Origin: Desulfovibrionales bacterium
GTDB taxonomy: Bacteria; Desulfobacterota; Desulfovibrionia; Desulfovibrionales; Desulfonatronaceae
Reading direction: 5' to 3'
DNA: 64,000 bases
NCBI GenBank assembly: GCA_007693505.1
Contig: REDL01000082.1
Span: forward strand, 62,001-126,000
A program made the translations under genes and the position numbers. Below, one piece after another: positions 35,639 through 43,542 of this stretch (position 1 is the stretch's first letter; every line of letters starts with the position of its first letter). Below the pieces are notes generated by a model that had not been told where the DNA came from, did no database searches, and worked only from the letters and a program-made list of their open reading frames with translations.

Positions 35639-37765
35639 ATGTTCATCTGTAAAATCCCCCTCATGAGCAAAGCCACATCTTCCTTGACAACGTCCCCCGG
35701 TTCCGGCCGGGGAAAGGGAGGCCATCCTCGATTGTCCCTGATCCGAAACATTGGAATCATCGCCCACATCGACGCCGGCAAGACCACGGTCACCGAACGC
35801 ATCCTGTATTTCAGCGGGGCTATCCATCGCATGGGCGAAGTCCACGATGGGAATGCCACCATGGATTATCTGCCCGAAGAACAGGAGCGGGGCATCACCA
35901 TTACCTCGGCGTGCACCTCCACCCAGTGGCGCGACCACGCCCTGAACATCATCGACACGCCGGGGCATGTGGACTTCACCATCGAGGTGGAGCGCAGCCT
36001 GCGCGTCCTGGACGGAGCCGTGGGGGTTTTCTGCGCCGTGGGTGGTGTCGAACCCCAGTCCGAGACGGTCTGGCGGCAGTCGGAAAAATTTCGTGTTCCC
36101 AAGCTGGCCTTCATCAACAAACTTGACCGGCTGGGTGCGGACTTCGCGGCGGTCCTTGATGACATGCGTACCAAACTGCATGTCATCCCCCTGCCCCTGC
36201 AGATCCCCGTGGGCCAGGGTCAGGAGTTCCAGGGCGTGATCGATCTGTTGCGGATGCGCTTCTTGACCTTTTTGCCGGGTGACGGCCCTTCCGGGGAAAC
36301 CACGGAACTCTGGCATGAGGCGGAATTGACCCCTGAACAGGCCCAGGCCGCCCAGCCCTGGCGGGAACAGACCCTGGAACGCATCGCCGAGCAGGACGAC
36401 GGCCTGCTGGAAGCCTATCTTTCCGGTACCCCCTTGGATCTGGACGCCATCCACGCCGTGATCCGCCGAGTGACCCTTGAAGGGACCATGGTCCCGGTAC
36501 TCTGCGGTTCGGCCCTGAAAAACGCCGGAATCCAGCCCCTGCTGGACGCTGTCTGCGCCTATCTGCCGTCACCGCAAGAGACACCGCCTGTCCAAGGCGT
36601 CCATCCTCTCACTCACGCCCCGCTCACACTGAGCGCGGACCCGGCCGGCCCATTTGCCGCATTGATCTTCAAGATCACCATTGAGGCCGGCCGCCGTCTG
36701 GCCTATGCCCGGGTCTATTCCGGAACCGTGGCTGAAGGGGAGTTGGTGCGCAACGTGTCGCAACAAATGGACGAACGGATAGCCCATATTTACCAAATGC
36801 ATGCGGAAAAGAAACAGCGCCGGGACAAGGCCCAGGCCGGGCGAATCGTCGCCGTGTCCGGCTGCAAGACCACCCGGACAGGCGACACCCTGGCCGCTCC
36901 GGACAACCCGGTGCTCCTGGAACAGATCGCCGCGTACCAACCGGTCATTTCCCTGGCTCTGGAGCCCAAGACCCAGGCTGATGCCAAGAAACTCTCCGAG
37001 GTGCTCCAGCTCTTTCTGCTCCAGGATCCGACCCTGTTCCTGAACCAGGATGAAGACACCGACCAAATGATCCTCTCCGGCATGGGAGAGCTGCACCTGG
37101 ACGTCGTCCTGGAACGGATGCGCCGGGAATACGGCGTTGCGCCACGGGTCGGCAACCCCCAGGTGGTCCACCAGGAGACCATTCTCCGTCCCGCCGAGGC
37201 TCAGGGCATCTTTGAACGGGATTTGGCCAAAGTGCAGCACTTCGGCGCTGTACGCCTCGCCGTCAGGCCCCGCAAGCGCGACGTGGGCAACACCATCCGC
37301 TGGACCATGGACACCCAGGGCTGGCCGGATGCCTGGATCAAGGCCGTGGAGCAGGGCGTGGCCGACGGCCTGCAGAGCGGCGTGCTCAAAGGCTACCCGG
37401 TGCAGGATGTGCTGGTGGAGATCGCCAGCATGGAACGTCGCGACGGGGAATCCTCGCCAATAGGCTACCAGATGGCCGCGGCCCAGGCCCTGAGGCAAGC
37501 TCTGGACGCTGCACAGCCTGTTCTTCTGGAGCCGATCATGGCTATTGAATTGACCGCCCCGGATGAGTTTGTCGGCGACGTGATCGGCTTGTTCAACTCC
37601 AGAGGTGGGCGGGTGGACAACATGTTCGACCGGTCCGGAGCCAAGGTGATCACCGGCATGGCTCCCATGCGTCAGCTGTTCGGGTTTTCCACGGCCCTGC
37701 GTTCCGCCTCCCAGGGCCGGGCCGGCTTTACCATGCGTTTCGCCCGGTTCGACGCCCTGGCGTGA
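35639..37765 (+). CDS. fusA: Elongation factor G paralogue (stand-alone)
   Basis: A 708-residue GTPase with all EF-G G motifs: AHIDAGKTT (G1), GITITSA (G2), DTPGHVDF (G3), NKLD (G4) and the GSAL (G5) context. Domains II-V follow (GMGELHLDVV in domain III). The N-terminus carries about 30 extra residues, and the gene lies away from rpsL, rpsG and tuf, so it is a paralogue such as EF-G2 rather than the str-operon copy. It may act in recycling or stress translation; the name is by family. RBS AAGGCTGA. Its TGA overlaps the GTG of the next gene. Confidence 0.85.
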   Translation: MFICKIPLMSKATSSLTTSPGSGRGKGGHPRLSLIRNIGIIAHIDAGKTTVTERILYFSGAIHRMGEVHDGNATMDYLPEEQERGITITSACTSTQWRDHALNIIDTPGHVDFTIEVERSLRVLDGAVGVFCAVGGVEPQSETVWRQSEKFRVPKLAFINKLDRLGADFAAVLDDMRTKLHVIPLPLQIPVGQGQEFQGVIDLLRMRFLTFLPGDGPSGETTELWHEAELTPEQAQAAQPWREQTLERIAEQDDGLLEAYLSGTPLDLDAIHAVIRRVTLEGTMVPVLCGSALKNAGIQPLLDAVCAYLPSPQETPPVQGVHPLTHAPLTLSADPAGPFAALIFKITIEAGRRLAYARVYSGTVAEGELVRNVSQQMDERIAHIYQMHAEKKQRRDKAQAGRIVAVSGCKTTRTGDTLAAPDNPVLLEQIAAYQPVISLALEPKTQADAKKLSEVLQLFLLQDPTLFLNQDEDTDQMILSGMGELHLDVVLERMRREYGVAPRVGNPQVVHQETILRPAEAQGIFERDLAKVQHFGAVRLAVRPRKRDVGNTIRWTMDTQGWPDAWIKAVEQGVADGLQSGVLKGYPVQDVLVEIASMERRDGESSPIGYQMAAAQALRQALDAAQPVLLEPIMAIELTAPDEFVGDVIGLFNSRGGRVDNMFDRSGAKVITGMAPMRQLFGFSTALRSASQGRAGFTMRFARFDALA

Positions 37766-38343
37766 ATCCAATCTCCATGCAGCCAAAACGATCCAGAGTG
37801 TGGTGGGAGAACCTGATGCGGGGTCTTCGCCATGTGTACATGAAGGTATTGCGCATCAAATCCACGCCCCATGCCATTGCCCTGGGCATGGGCCTGGGGG
37901 TTTTCGTCGGCCTGTTGCCGATCATCCCCCTGCAGACTGTCGTTGTCCTGGCCCTGGCCCTGGCCCTGCGCAGCAGCAAGCTGACCGCGCTGATCGGCAC
38001 CCTGGTCACCAATCCCCTGACCATCCCCTTTTTCTACCTGACCATGCTCAAGATCGGCCGTTTCTTTCTTCCCGACGGCCGGGGGCGGCTCAATCCGGAC
38101 CACTGGACCATCGGTGAACTGCTGCAGGCCGGATGGCATTTCTACGCCAGCATGCTGTTGGGCGGCTTCGTGCTGGCCCTGCCCAGCGCCGTGGTGGCCT
38201 ATTTTCTGACCCTGGCCCTGACAACAGCCCACCAAAAGCGCCGCGCCAGGAAGATAGCCTCCTGCGCCCAGAGAAAAAAAAACCACCCCCCTGCGTCAAA
38301 ACTCTCGACGCCTTCCACTGATGCCGCGGTTTCCGGAAAATGA
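37762..38343 (+). CDS. DUF2062 membrane protein
   Basis: A 193-residue protein with the DUF2062 pattern (STPHAIALGMGLGVFVGLLP, then TNPLTIPFFY) and two to three membrane helices. The function of the family is unknown; some members occur fused to glycosyltransferases. GTG start overlaps the EF-G stop, and its TGA overlaps the rsmA ATG, so fusA, DUF2062 and rsmA form a tight cluster. Confidence 0.8.
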   Translation: MNPISMQPKRSRVWWENLMRGLRHVYMKVLRIKSTPHAIALGMGLGVFVGLLPIIPLQTVVVLALALALRSSKLTALIGTLVTNPLTIPFFYLTMLKIGRFFLPDGRGRLNPDHWTIGELLQAGWHFYASMLLGGFVLALPSAVVAYFLTLALTTAHQKRRARKIASCAQRKKNHPPASKLSTPSTDAAVSGK

Positions 38344-39200
38344 TCCCAAACGCAGCCCTGGGCGGGCACCGCCCCAAGCGCAGCCTGGGCCAGAATTTTC
38401 TCCACGACCAGGGCACGGCCCGTAAAATTGCCGCGGCCCTGGAACCATCATCAGCCCACCACGTCCTGGAAATCGGACCCGGGCAGGGAGCGCTGACCCG
38501 CTGGCTACGGGAGACCGGTTGCGCGCTGCATGTCCTGGAAAAAGACGACGCGTTGGCCGTCCGCCTCAAGGAGTGCTGGCCGGATGTTGCGGTGATCACC
38601 ATGGATGCCCTGAAGTTCCACTGGCGCAAGCTCCGTGGCCCCTGGCGGATCATCGGCAACCTGCCCTACAACGTTGCCTCCCCGATCATCTGGGACCTGG
38701 TCGCCGAGACCCCGCGCCTGGAACGCGGGGTGTTCATGATCCAGAAAGAGGTCGCCCAGCGCCTGGCCGCCTCCCCGGGCTCACGAAGCTACGGGGCGCT
38801 CAGCGTCTGGGTCCAGAGCCATGTGCAGGTCCGGAACCTGTTCACCGTCGGCCCCCAGGTCTTTCACCCCCGGCCCAAGGTGGATTCCGCCGTGGTCCGC
38901 TTCACCCCCCTGCAAGACCAGGAACGCCTGATGGATCCCGCTCCGTTGCGCTGGTTGCTGCCCCTTTGTTTTCAAAAACGCCGCAAGCAACTCAAAAACA
39001 TTCTCCGCCCATTCTGGGGCGACACCCTCTCGGCATGGTTCCAGGAGCAGGATGTGCGCCCGGAGTGCCGCCCGGAGAACCTGTCACCGCGCCAGTTCCA
39101 GGACTTGGCCCGTCGGCTTTTCCTTCGCCGTATTTCAGCCAACACAGCCGCACTTCCTGAGGTCACTGCAAAAAGTCCCTTTTCCCGCGAAAACGTGTGA
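38340..39200 (+). CDS. rsmA: 16S rRNA A1518/A1519 dimethyltransferase
   Basis: A 286-residue KsgA/Dim1-type enzyme. SLGQNFLHD at the N-terminus, SAM motif LEIGPGQGALT and catalytic NLPYN motif are all present. The last dozen residues (from EVTAKSPFSRENV) come from sequence that matches part of a dispersed palindromic repeat, so the C-terminal tail is probably non-ancestral. ATG overlaps the DUF2062 stop (ATGA). Confidence 0.94.
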   Translation: MIPNAALGGHRPKRSLGQNFLHDQGTARKIAAALEPSSAHHVLEIGPGQGALTRWLRETGCALHVLEKDDALAVRLKECWPDVAVITMDALKFHWRKLRGPWRIIGNLPYNVASPIIWDLVAETPRLERGVFMIQKEVAQRLAASPGSRSYGALSVWVQSHVQVRNLFTVGPQVFHPRPKVDSAVVRFTPLQDQERLMDPAPLRWLLPLCFQKRRKQLKNILRPFWGDTLSAWFQEQDVRPECRPENLSPRQFQDLARRLFLRRISANTAALPEVTAKSPFSRENV

Positions 39201-39232
39201 CGTGATTTTGCTCAACACCTTGGAAAGACTGG

Positions 39233-39252
39233 ATTCCGGCTTTTGCCGGAAT
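39233..39252. repeat. Short hairpin repeat (REP-like) downstream of rsmA
   Basis: ATTCCGGC and GCCGGAAT form a perfect 8-bp stem with a TTTT loop, in the context ACTGGATTC...GAATGACG. This pattern is a frequent dispersed repeat in proteobacterial genomes. It lies between rsmA and the phnD1 operon and may end the rsmA transcript. Confidence 0.55.
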
Positions 39253-39394
39253 GACGAATTTCAAGGTTTTGCGACTTTCTGCGGTAATATCCTTCCTGAT
39301 TCGTGACCAAAACGCCACACAATCGAGACCGATCCGTCACAACCCTGGTATAAAGTGGTTCCTTTCACCCACCCCTACGTAGGAGGAACCACTG

Positions 39395-40411
39395 ATGAAT
39401 ACTTGGTTGCGTTTCATTGGACTGAGGATGTTTATGGCGGTGTTTCTGGCGGCAATGATCTCGTTGCCCTCCGTCGGCATGGCCCAGGAATGCGAGCATC
39501 GGGGCATGCTGGACCCGAGGTTCTGCGACGAGGATCGGGATCTGGTGGCGGATCCGCCCAAGGATGCAAGCCGCTTCAGGGATCCCAGCACGCTGATCTT
39601 CACCTATACTCCGGTGGAAGATCCGGCGGTCTACCGGGATTTGTTCCAGCCCTTCATGGAGTATCTGGAGGAGGCCACGGGCAAACGGGTCACCTACTAC
39701 ACGGTGCACTCCAATGCGGCCCAGATTGAGGCCATGCGTTCCGGACGGCTGCACGTCGGCGGCTTTTCCACTGGCCCCACCGGCTTTGCCGTGAATCTGG
39801 CCGGAGCCGTTCCCTTCACCGTCAAGGGATTTCCCGACGGCCTGCAGGGCTACAACTTGATCCTGCTGGTCCGGGCCGACAGCCCCTTTCAGCAGCCTTC
39901 GGACCTGAAGGGCAAGCGCGTCGCCCATACGTCCCCGTCGTCCAACTCCGGCAACCTGGCCCCCCGGATCCTGCTGCCACCACACGGACTCGTTCCGGAA
40001 GAAGATTACGAAGTCCTCTTTTCCGGAAAGCATGACCAGTCGGTCATGGGCGTGCTGACCGGCGATTACGATGCCGCTCCGGTGGCCTCGGACGTTTTCG
40101 ACCGCATGGTCCGCCGCGGAACGGTCAATGCCGAAGACTTCCGGATTATTTACCGCAGCGATATCTTCCCCACCTCCTCCTTTGCCTATGCCCACGACCT
40201 GCACCCGGACCTGGTGCGGCGCATCGTCGGCGCATTCCATACCTACCGGTTCAACGAGGAAATGCAGAAAGCCTTTGACGGCGCGGACCGCTTCTACCCC
40301 ATCACCTACAAGAAGGACTGGGCCGTGGTTCGGCAGATCGCCGAAGGAACCGGCGTTTCCTACAGCCGTACCGGATTTGAGCAGGAATTTTCCACGCAAC
40401 TGCCGCAGTAG
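39395..40411 (+). CDS. phnD: PhnD-family phosphate/phosphite/phosphonate-binding protein (first system)
   Basis: A 338-residue periplasmic binding protein with a signal peptide (about residues 1-31, ending GMAQ). The type II binding fold shows FTYTPVEDPAVYRD, then TYYTVHSNAAQIEAMRSGRL, then GGFSTGP and AHTSPSSNSGNLAPRI. Relative to the second PhnD at 60563 it has an inserted region of about 30 residues after the signal, containing CEHRGMLDPRFCDEDRD with two Cys. Ligand could be phosphonate or phosphite. RBS GGAGGAACCACTG. First gene of a four-gene ABC operon. Confidence 0.85.
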   Translation: MNTWLRFIGLRMFMAVFLAAMISLPSVGMAQECEHRGMLDPRFCDEDRDLVADPPKDASRFRDPSTLIFTYTPVEDPAVYRDLFQPFMEYLEEATGKRVTYYTVHSNAAQIEAMRSGRLHVGGFSTGPTGFAVNLAGAVPFTVKGFPDGLQGYNLILLVRADSPFQQPSDLKGKRVAHTSPSSNSGNLAPRILLPPHGLVPEEDYEVLFSGKHDQSVMGVLTGDYDAAPVASDVFDRMVRRGTVNAEDFRIIYRSDIFPTSSFAYAHDLHPDLVRRIVGAFHTYRFNEEMQKAFDGADRFYPITYKKDWAVVRQIAEGTGVSYSRTGFEQEFSTQLPQ

Positions 40412-40417
40412 GCGGGT

Positions 40418-41278
40418 ATGACCACGCAATCCTCATCCGCTACGGATGAACCGCGAACCACTCCGGAGGACAGGGTGGCTCAGGCCGCCCCGTCCTCCGG
40501 GACCACCCTGGAAATCCGGAACCTTGTCAAAGCCTACACGCCCGGCAAGCCGGTCCTGAACAGCCTGAACCTCTCCCTGAACGGCAGTGGCCTGACCGCG
40601 ATCATCGGCCCGTCAGGCACGGGAAAAAGTACGCTGATTCGCTGCATCAACCGGCTGGTGGAACCCACATCCGGAGAGATCCGTTTTCAGGGACAGGACC
40701 TGGTCCGACTACGGGGCAAAGCCCTGCGCCAGGCCCGACGTCGGATCGGGATGGTCTTTCAGGAATACAACCTGGTGGAGCGACTCACGGTTCTGGAGAA
40801 CGTGCTTTGCGGCCGGCTGGGCTATGTTTCGGCATGGCGGGCCTGGCTGCGCCGATTTTCCCGAACAGACATCGACGCGGCCTTCAACCTGCTGGAGCAT
40901 GTCGGCCTAAGCGATTTTGCCCTGCAACGGGCCGATGCCCTGTCCGGGGGGCAACGCCAGCGAGTGGGCATTGCCCGGGCCGTGATGCAGAATCCCGGTC
41001 TGCTTCTGGCTGATGAGCCGACATCATCACTGGATCCCAAGACATCCGTGGAGATCATGGAACTGATGGCCGAACTGGGCCGAAGGCAATCCATCCCGAT
41101 CATCGTGAACATCCACAATGTAGCCCTGGCATCACGGTTTGCCGAGCGGATCATCGGGCTCTCCCAAGGCCACATCATCTTTGACGGACCGCCTCAGGCG
41201 ATCACGGACGAGATCCTCAAGCAGATCTACGGCGGTCAGGAATGGCTCCCCCAGACATCCTCCCCCAAAGCCTCCTGA
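40418..41278 (+). CDS. phnC: PhnC-type ABC transporter ATP-binding protein
   Basis: A 286-residue ABC ATPase. Walker [10 protein letters not shown], signature [13 protein letters not shown], Walker [15 protein letters not shown] and switch His (NIHN) are intact. A charged N-terminal extension of about 30 residues precedes the ABC domain. It powers the phosphonate/phosphite importer with PhnD and two permeases. It starts 6 bp after phnD and the stop is 33 bp before phnE1. Confidence 0.92.
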   Translation: MTTQSSSATDEPRTTPEDRVAQAAPSSGTTLEIRNLVKAYTPGKPVLNSLNLSLNGSGLTAIIGPSGTGKSTLIRCINRLVEPTSGEIRFQGQDLVRLRGKALRQARRRIGMVFQEYNLVERLTVLENVLCGRLGYVSAWRAWLRRFSRTDIDAAFNLLEHVGLSDFALQRADALSGGQRQRVGIARAVMQNPGLLLADEPTSSLDPKTSVEIMELMAELGRRQSIPIIVNIHNVALASRFAERIIGLSQGHIIFDGPPQAITDEILKQIYGGQEWLPQTSSPKAS

Positions 41279-41311
41279 GAAGCCGCAAAACCTCTCCGCA
41301 CCAAATTCGTC

Positions 41312-42097
41312 ATGACCAACGCCTCGCCCCATGCAAATCCTTTCCGCGCTGGATGGCCCTCCCGGATTGGATGGACCCTCCTGGCCGTATACACCCTTTA
41401 TGCCCTGTCCATCCTGGATTTCAGCTGGCCCCGGTTTATCGCGGGTCTGGAAAACGGTGCCGTATTTCTGGGACGGATGTGGCCGCCTGATTTTACGCGG
41501 TGGAAGATCATGGTCGAGGATCTGATCGAAAGCCTGCAGATCGCCGTGCTGGCTTCGGCCATTGGGGTGACCCTCTCCTTGCCCATCGGTTTTTTGGCGG
41601 CGCGCAACCTGATGCCGCCCATGGTGACCTGGCCGGTACGCGGCTTCATCGTCCTGTGCCGCTCCTTCCATCCGGTGATCATGGCCATTTTGTTCGTCAA
41701 GGCCATCGGCTTCGGTGCCGCGGCCGGCATCGCCGCGCTGGTAGTCTTTTCCATCGGCTTTATCGCCAAGCTGTTCGCCGAAGCAGTGGAGGAAATATCC
41801 CTGAAACAGGTGGAGGCCGTGCGCGCCACCGGGGCCTCATTCATGAACGTGATCATCTTCGCAGTCATGCCCCAGGTATTCAGCCGATTTCTGAATTTCA
41901 GCACCTACCAGATGGAGGTCAATCTGCGGAATTCCACCATGGTCGGAATTGTCGGGGCCGGTGGCATCGGCGGCACCCTGTTCGCCGCGTTTCAGCGCTT
42001 TGACTATGATTTTGTCGCGGCCATCCTCCTGACCATCATCGCGTTGATCATGGTCGGCGAATTTCTTACGGATCGGGTGAGGGCGATCTTCCAATGA
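41312..42097 (+). CDS. phnE: PhnE-type ABC permease, first subunit
   Basis: A 261-residue membrane protein with about six helices and the coupling EAA-like loop EAVRATGASFMNVI near residue 165. The family segment STMVGIVGAGGIGGTLF is intact. It is one of two separate permeases here, in contrast to the fused double permease of the second system at 58133. Stop overlaps the next ATG by 4 bp. Confidence 0.9.
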   Translation: MTNASPHANPFRAGWPSRIGWTLLAVYTLYALSILDFSWPRFIAGLENGAVFLGRMWPPDFTRWKIMVEDLIESLQIAVLASAIGVTLSLPIGFLAARNLMPPMVTWPVRGFIVLCRSFHPVIMAILFVKAIGFGAAAGIAALVVFSIGFIAKLFAEAVEEISLKQVEAVRATGASFMNVIIFAVMPQVFSRFLNFSTYQMEVNLRNSTMVGIVGAGGIGGTLFAAFQRFDYDFVAAILLTIIALIMVGEFLTDRVRAIFQ

Positions 42098-42891
42098 CCG
42101 CCCCAGCCCATGAATGGCATCGATTCAGTCGAGGGCACCGCTTCCTGCGGTTCGTGGTCTACCTGGTCTCCGTGACTGTGGTGGTCTTCTCGCTGCGCAC
42201 CGTGGAGATCATTCCGGAATTTCTCCTGGACGCCCCGCAACAGATGGCCGACATGCTCTCCAGGATGTGGCCGATGGACACCGGCCACTATGCCAAGGGC
42301 GTCCACCAGTCTCTGATTGAAACCATCCACGTCGCCACCCTGGGAACCATTGGCACGGTCTTTCTGGCCGTGCCCACGGCGCTGCTGGCCTCAAACCGGA
42401 TCATGCCCTGGCGGGTGGTGAACACCCTGGCCAGATTGATCCTGGTCTCCTCGCGTTCCGTAAATACCCTGGTATGGGCGCTGCTGTTCGTTGCCGTGTT
42501 TGGCCCGGGAGCCGTCGCCGGAACCATGGCCATTGCCTTTCGTTCCATCGGCTTCGTGGGCAAGCTGCTCTCCGAGGCCCTCGAGGAGACTTCCGCCGGT
42601 CCGGTGGAGGCCCTGCGGGCCACCGGGGCTTCCTGGCTCAGCGTGTTCACCAAAGGGTACTGGCCGCAAGTCCAGCCAGCCTTCTGGTCGATCATCCTCT
42701 TTCGCTGGGACATCAATGTCCGCGAATCTGCTGTTCTCGGGCTGGTAGGGGCCGGCGGCATCGGCATGGCCCTGGATACGGCCATGAACCTGTTCTACTG
42801 GGACCGTGTGTCTCTCATCCTGCTCTCCATCTTTGTCGTGGTCATCCTGGTGGAAATTTTGGTCACGAACATCCGCAAGCGCATTATCTGA
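42094..42891 (+). CDS. phnE: PhnE-type ABC permease, second subunit
   Basis: A 265-residue membrane protein like its neighbour, with EALRATGASWLSVFTKG and ESAVLGLVGAGGIGMALD. It pairs with the preceding permease to form the heterodimeric channel. ATG overlaps the phnE1 stop (ATGA). The operon is D-C-E-E; no metabolic gene follows it directly. Confidence 0.9.
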   Translation: MTAPAHEWHRFSRGHRFLRFVVYLVSVTVVVFSLRTVEIIPEFLLDAPQQMADMLSRMWPMDTGHYAKGVHQSLIETIHVATLGTIGTVFLAVPTALLASNRIMPWRVVNTLARLILVSSRSVNTLVWALLFVAVFGPGAVAGTMAIAFRSIGFVGKLLSEALEETSAGPVEALRATGASWLSVFTKGYWPQVQPAFWSIILFRWDINVRESAVLGLVGAGGIGMALDTAMNLFYWDRVSLILLSIFVVVILVEILVTNIRKRII

Positions 42892-43030
42892 TTTAAAATC
42901 TGTTTGTATCCGCAGATACCCCGCTACATGGAACGTGTGGGCGATGACAATGAATTGTCGCCCACGTGACATGCGCTCGTCACACGCTCCTGCTAACGTG
43001 ACTCGAAAATTCAACCAGGAGGGAAAGCGC

Positions 43031-43402
43031 ATGACCCACGATCAACTGTTTGTTTTTCGGAACTTGCTGCACGGCCTGATGGATCAGATCCGGAACAAGG
43101 ACAAAGCGACGGCCGAGGCCATCAGCGAAGTCTATCAAGCCTGCCCGGACCTGAACGACCGGGCCACCCTGGAAGCGGAGCGCAACATGCTGATCCTGCT
43201 CGGCCAGCGTGAGCGCAGCCTGTTGCAGCAGATCCGTCAAGCCCTGACCCGCATCGACGACGGATCCTACGGGATCTGCCAGGAATGCGGCGAGACTATC
43301 CCCTTCAAACGCCTGGAATTTCACCCCACCTCTTCCCTCTGCGTCCATTGCCAGCAAGATCTGGAACAGGCAGCCGCCTTGAACGCGATGTCCTGCGCCT
43401 GA
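43031..43402 (+). CDS. DksA/TraR-family zinc-finger transcription factor
   Basis: A 123-residue protein with N-terminal coiled coil and a C4 zinc finger CQEC with CVHC (around residues 84-109). DksA-like proteins bind RNA polymerase through the secondary channel and alter the response to ppGpp. The coiled-coil tip lacks an obvious pair of Asp residues, so action may differ from DksA. RBS AGGAGGG. It stands alone after the phn transporter and before a hairpin. Confidence 0.85.
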   Translation: MTHDQLFVFRNLLHGLMDQIRNKDKATAEAISEVYQACPDLNDRATLEAERNMLILLGQRERSLLQQIRQALTRIDDGSYGICQECGETIPFKRLEFHPTSSLCVHCQQDLEQAAALNAMSCA

Positions 43403-43438
43403 AGCGACTGAGGTATTTTTCACTCCTGCAGCCTTGCA

Positions 43439-43467
43439 CGTCGGGTGCATAAAAAATGCACCCGACG
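43439..43467 (+). terminator. Perfect 12-bp hairpin after the DksA-like gene
   Basis: CGTCGGGTGCAT at 43439-43450 pairs with ATGCACCCGACG at 43456-43467, with an AAAAA loop. No T-run follows on either strand. It lies between two convergent genes and most likely serves as a bidirectional terminator. Confidence 0.6.
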
Positions 43468-43542
43468 CAATGCGTATACATCCAGGGACTGTCGATACCG
43501 TCAGCTTTGAATCCTGAGCAGCACACTTCAGCCCTTGTCTCC

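Noticed and set aside
36569-37786. 405-codon open frame on the minus strand
   Set aside because: Antisense to the EF-G gene, with no domain and composition of a shadow frame.
39334-39354. Possible Pho box half-site (CCGTCAC) with TATAAA upstream of phnD1
   Set aside because: Only one unit with no 11-bp partner; insufficient for a Pho-box call, though TATAAA may be part of the phnD1 promoter.
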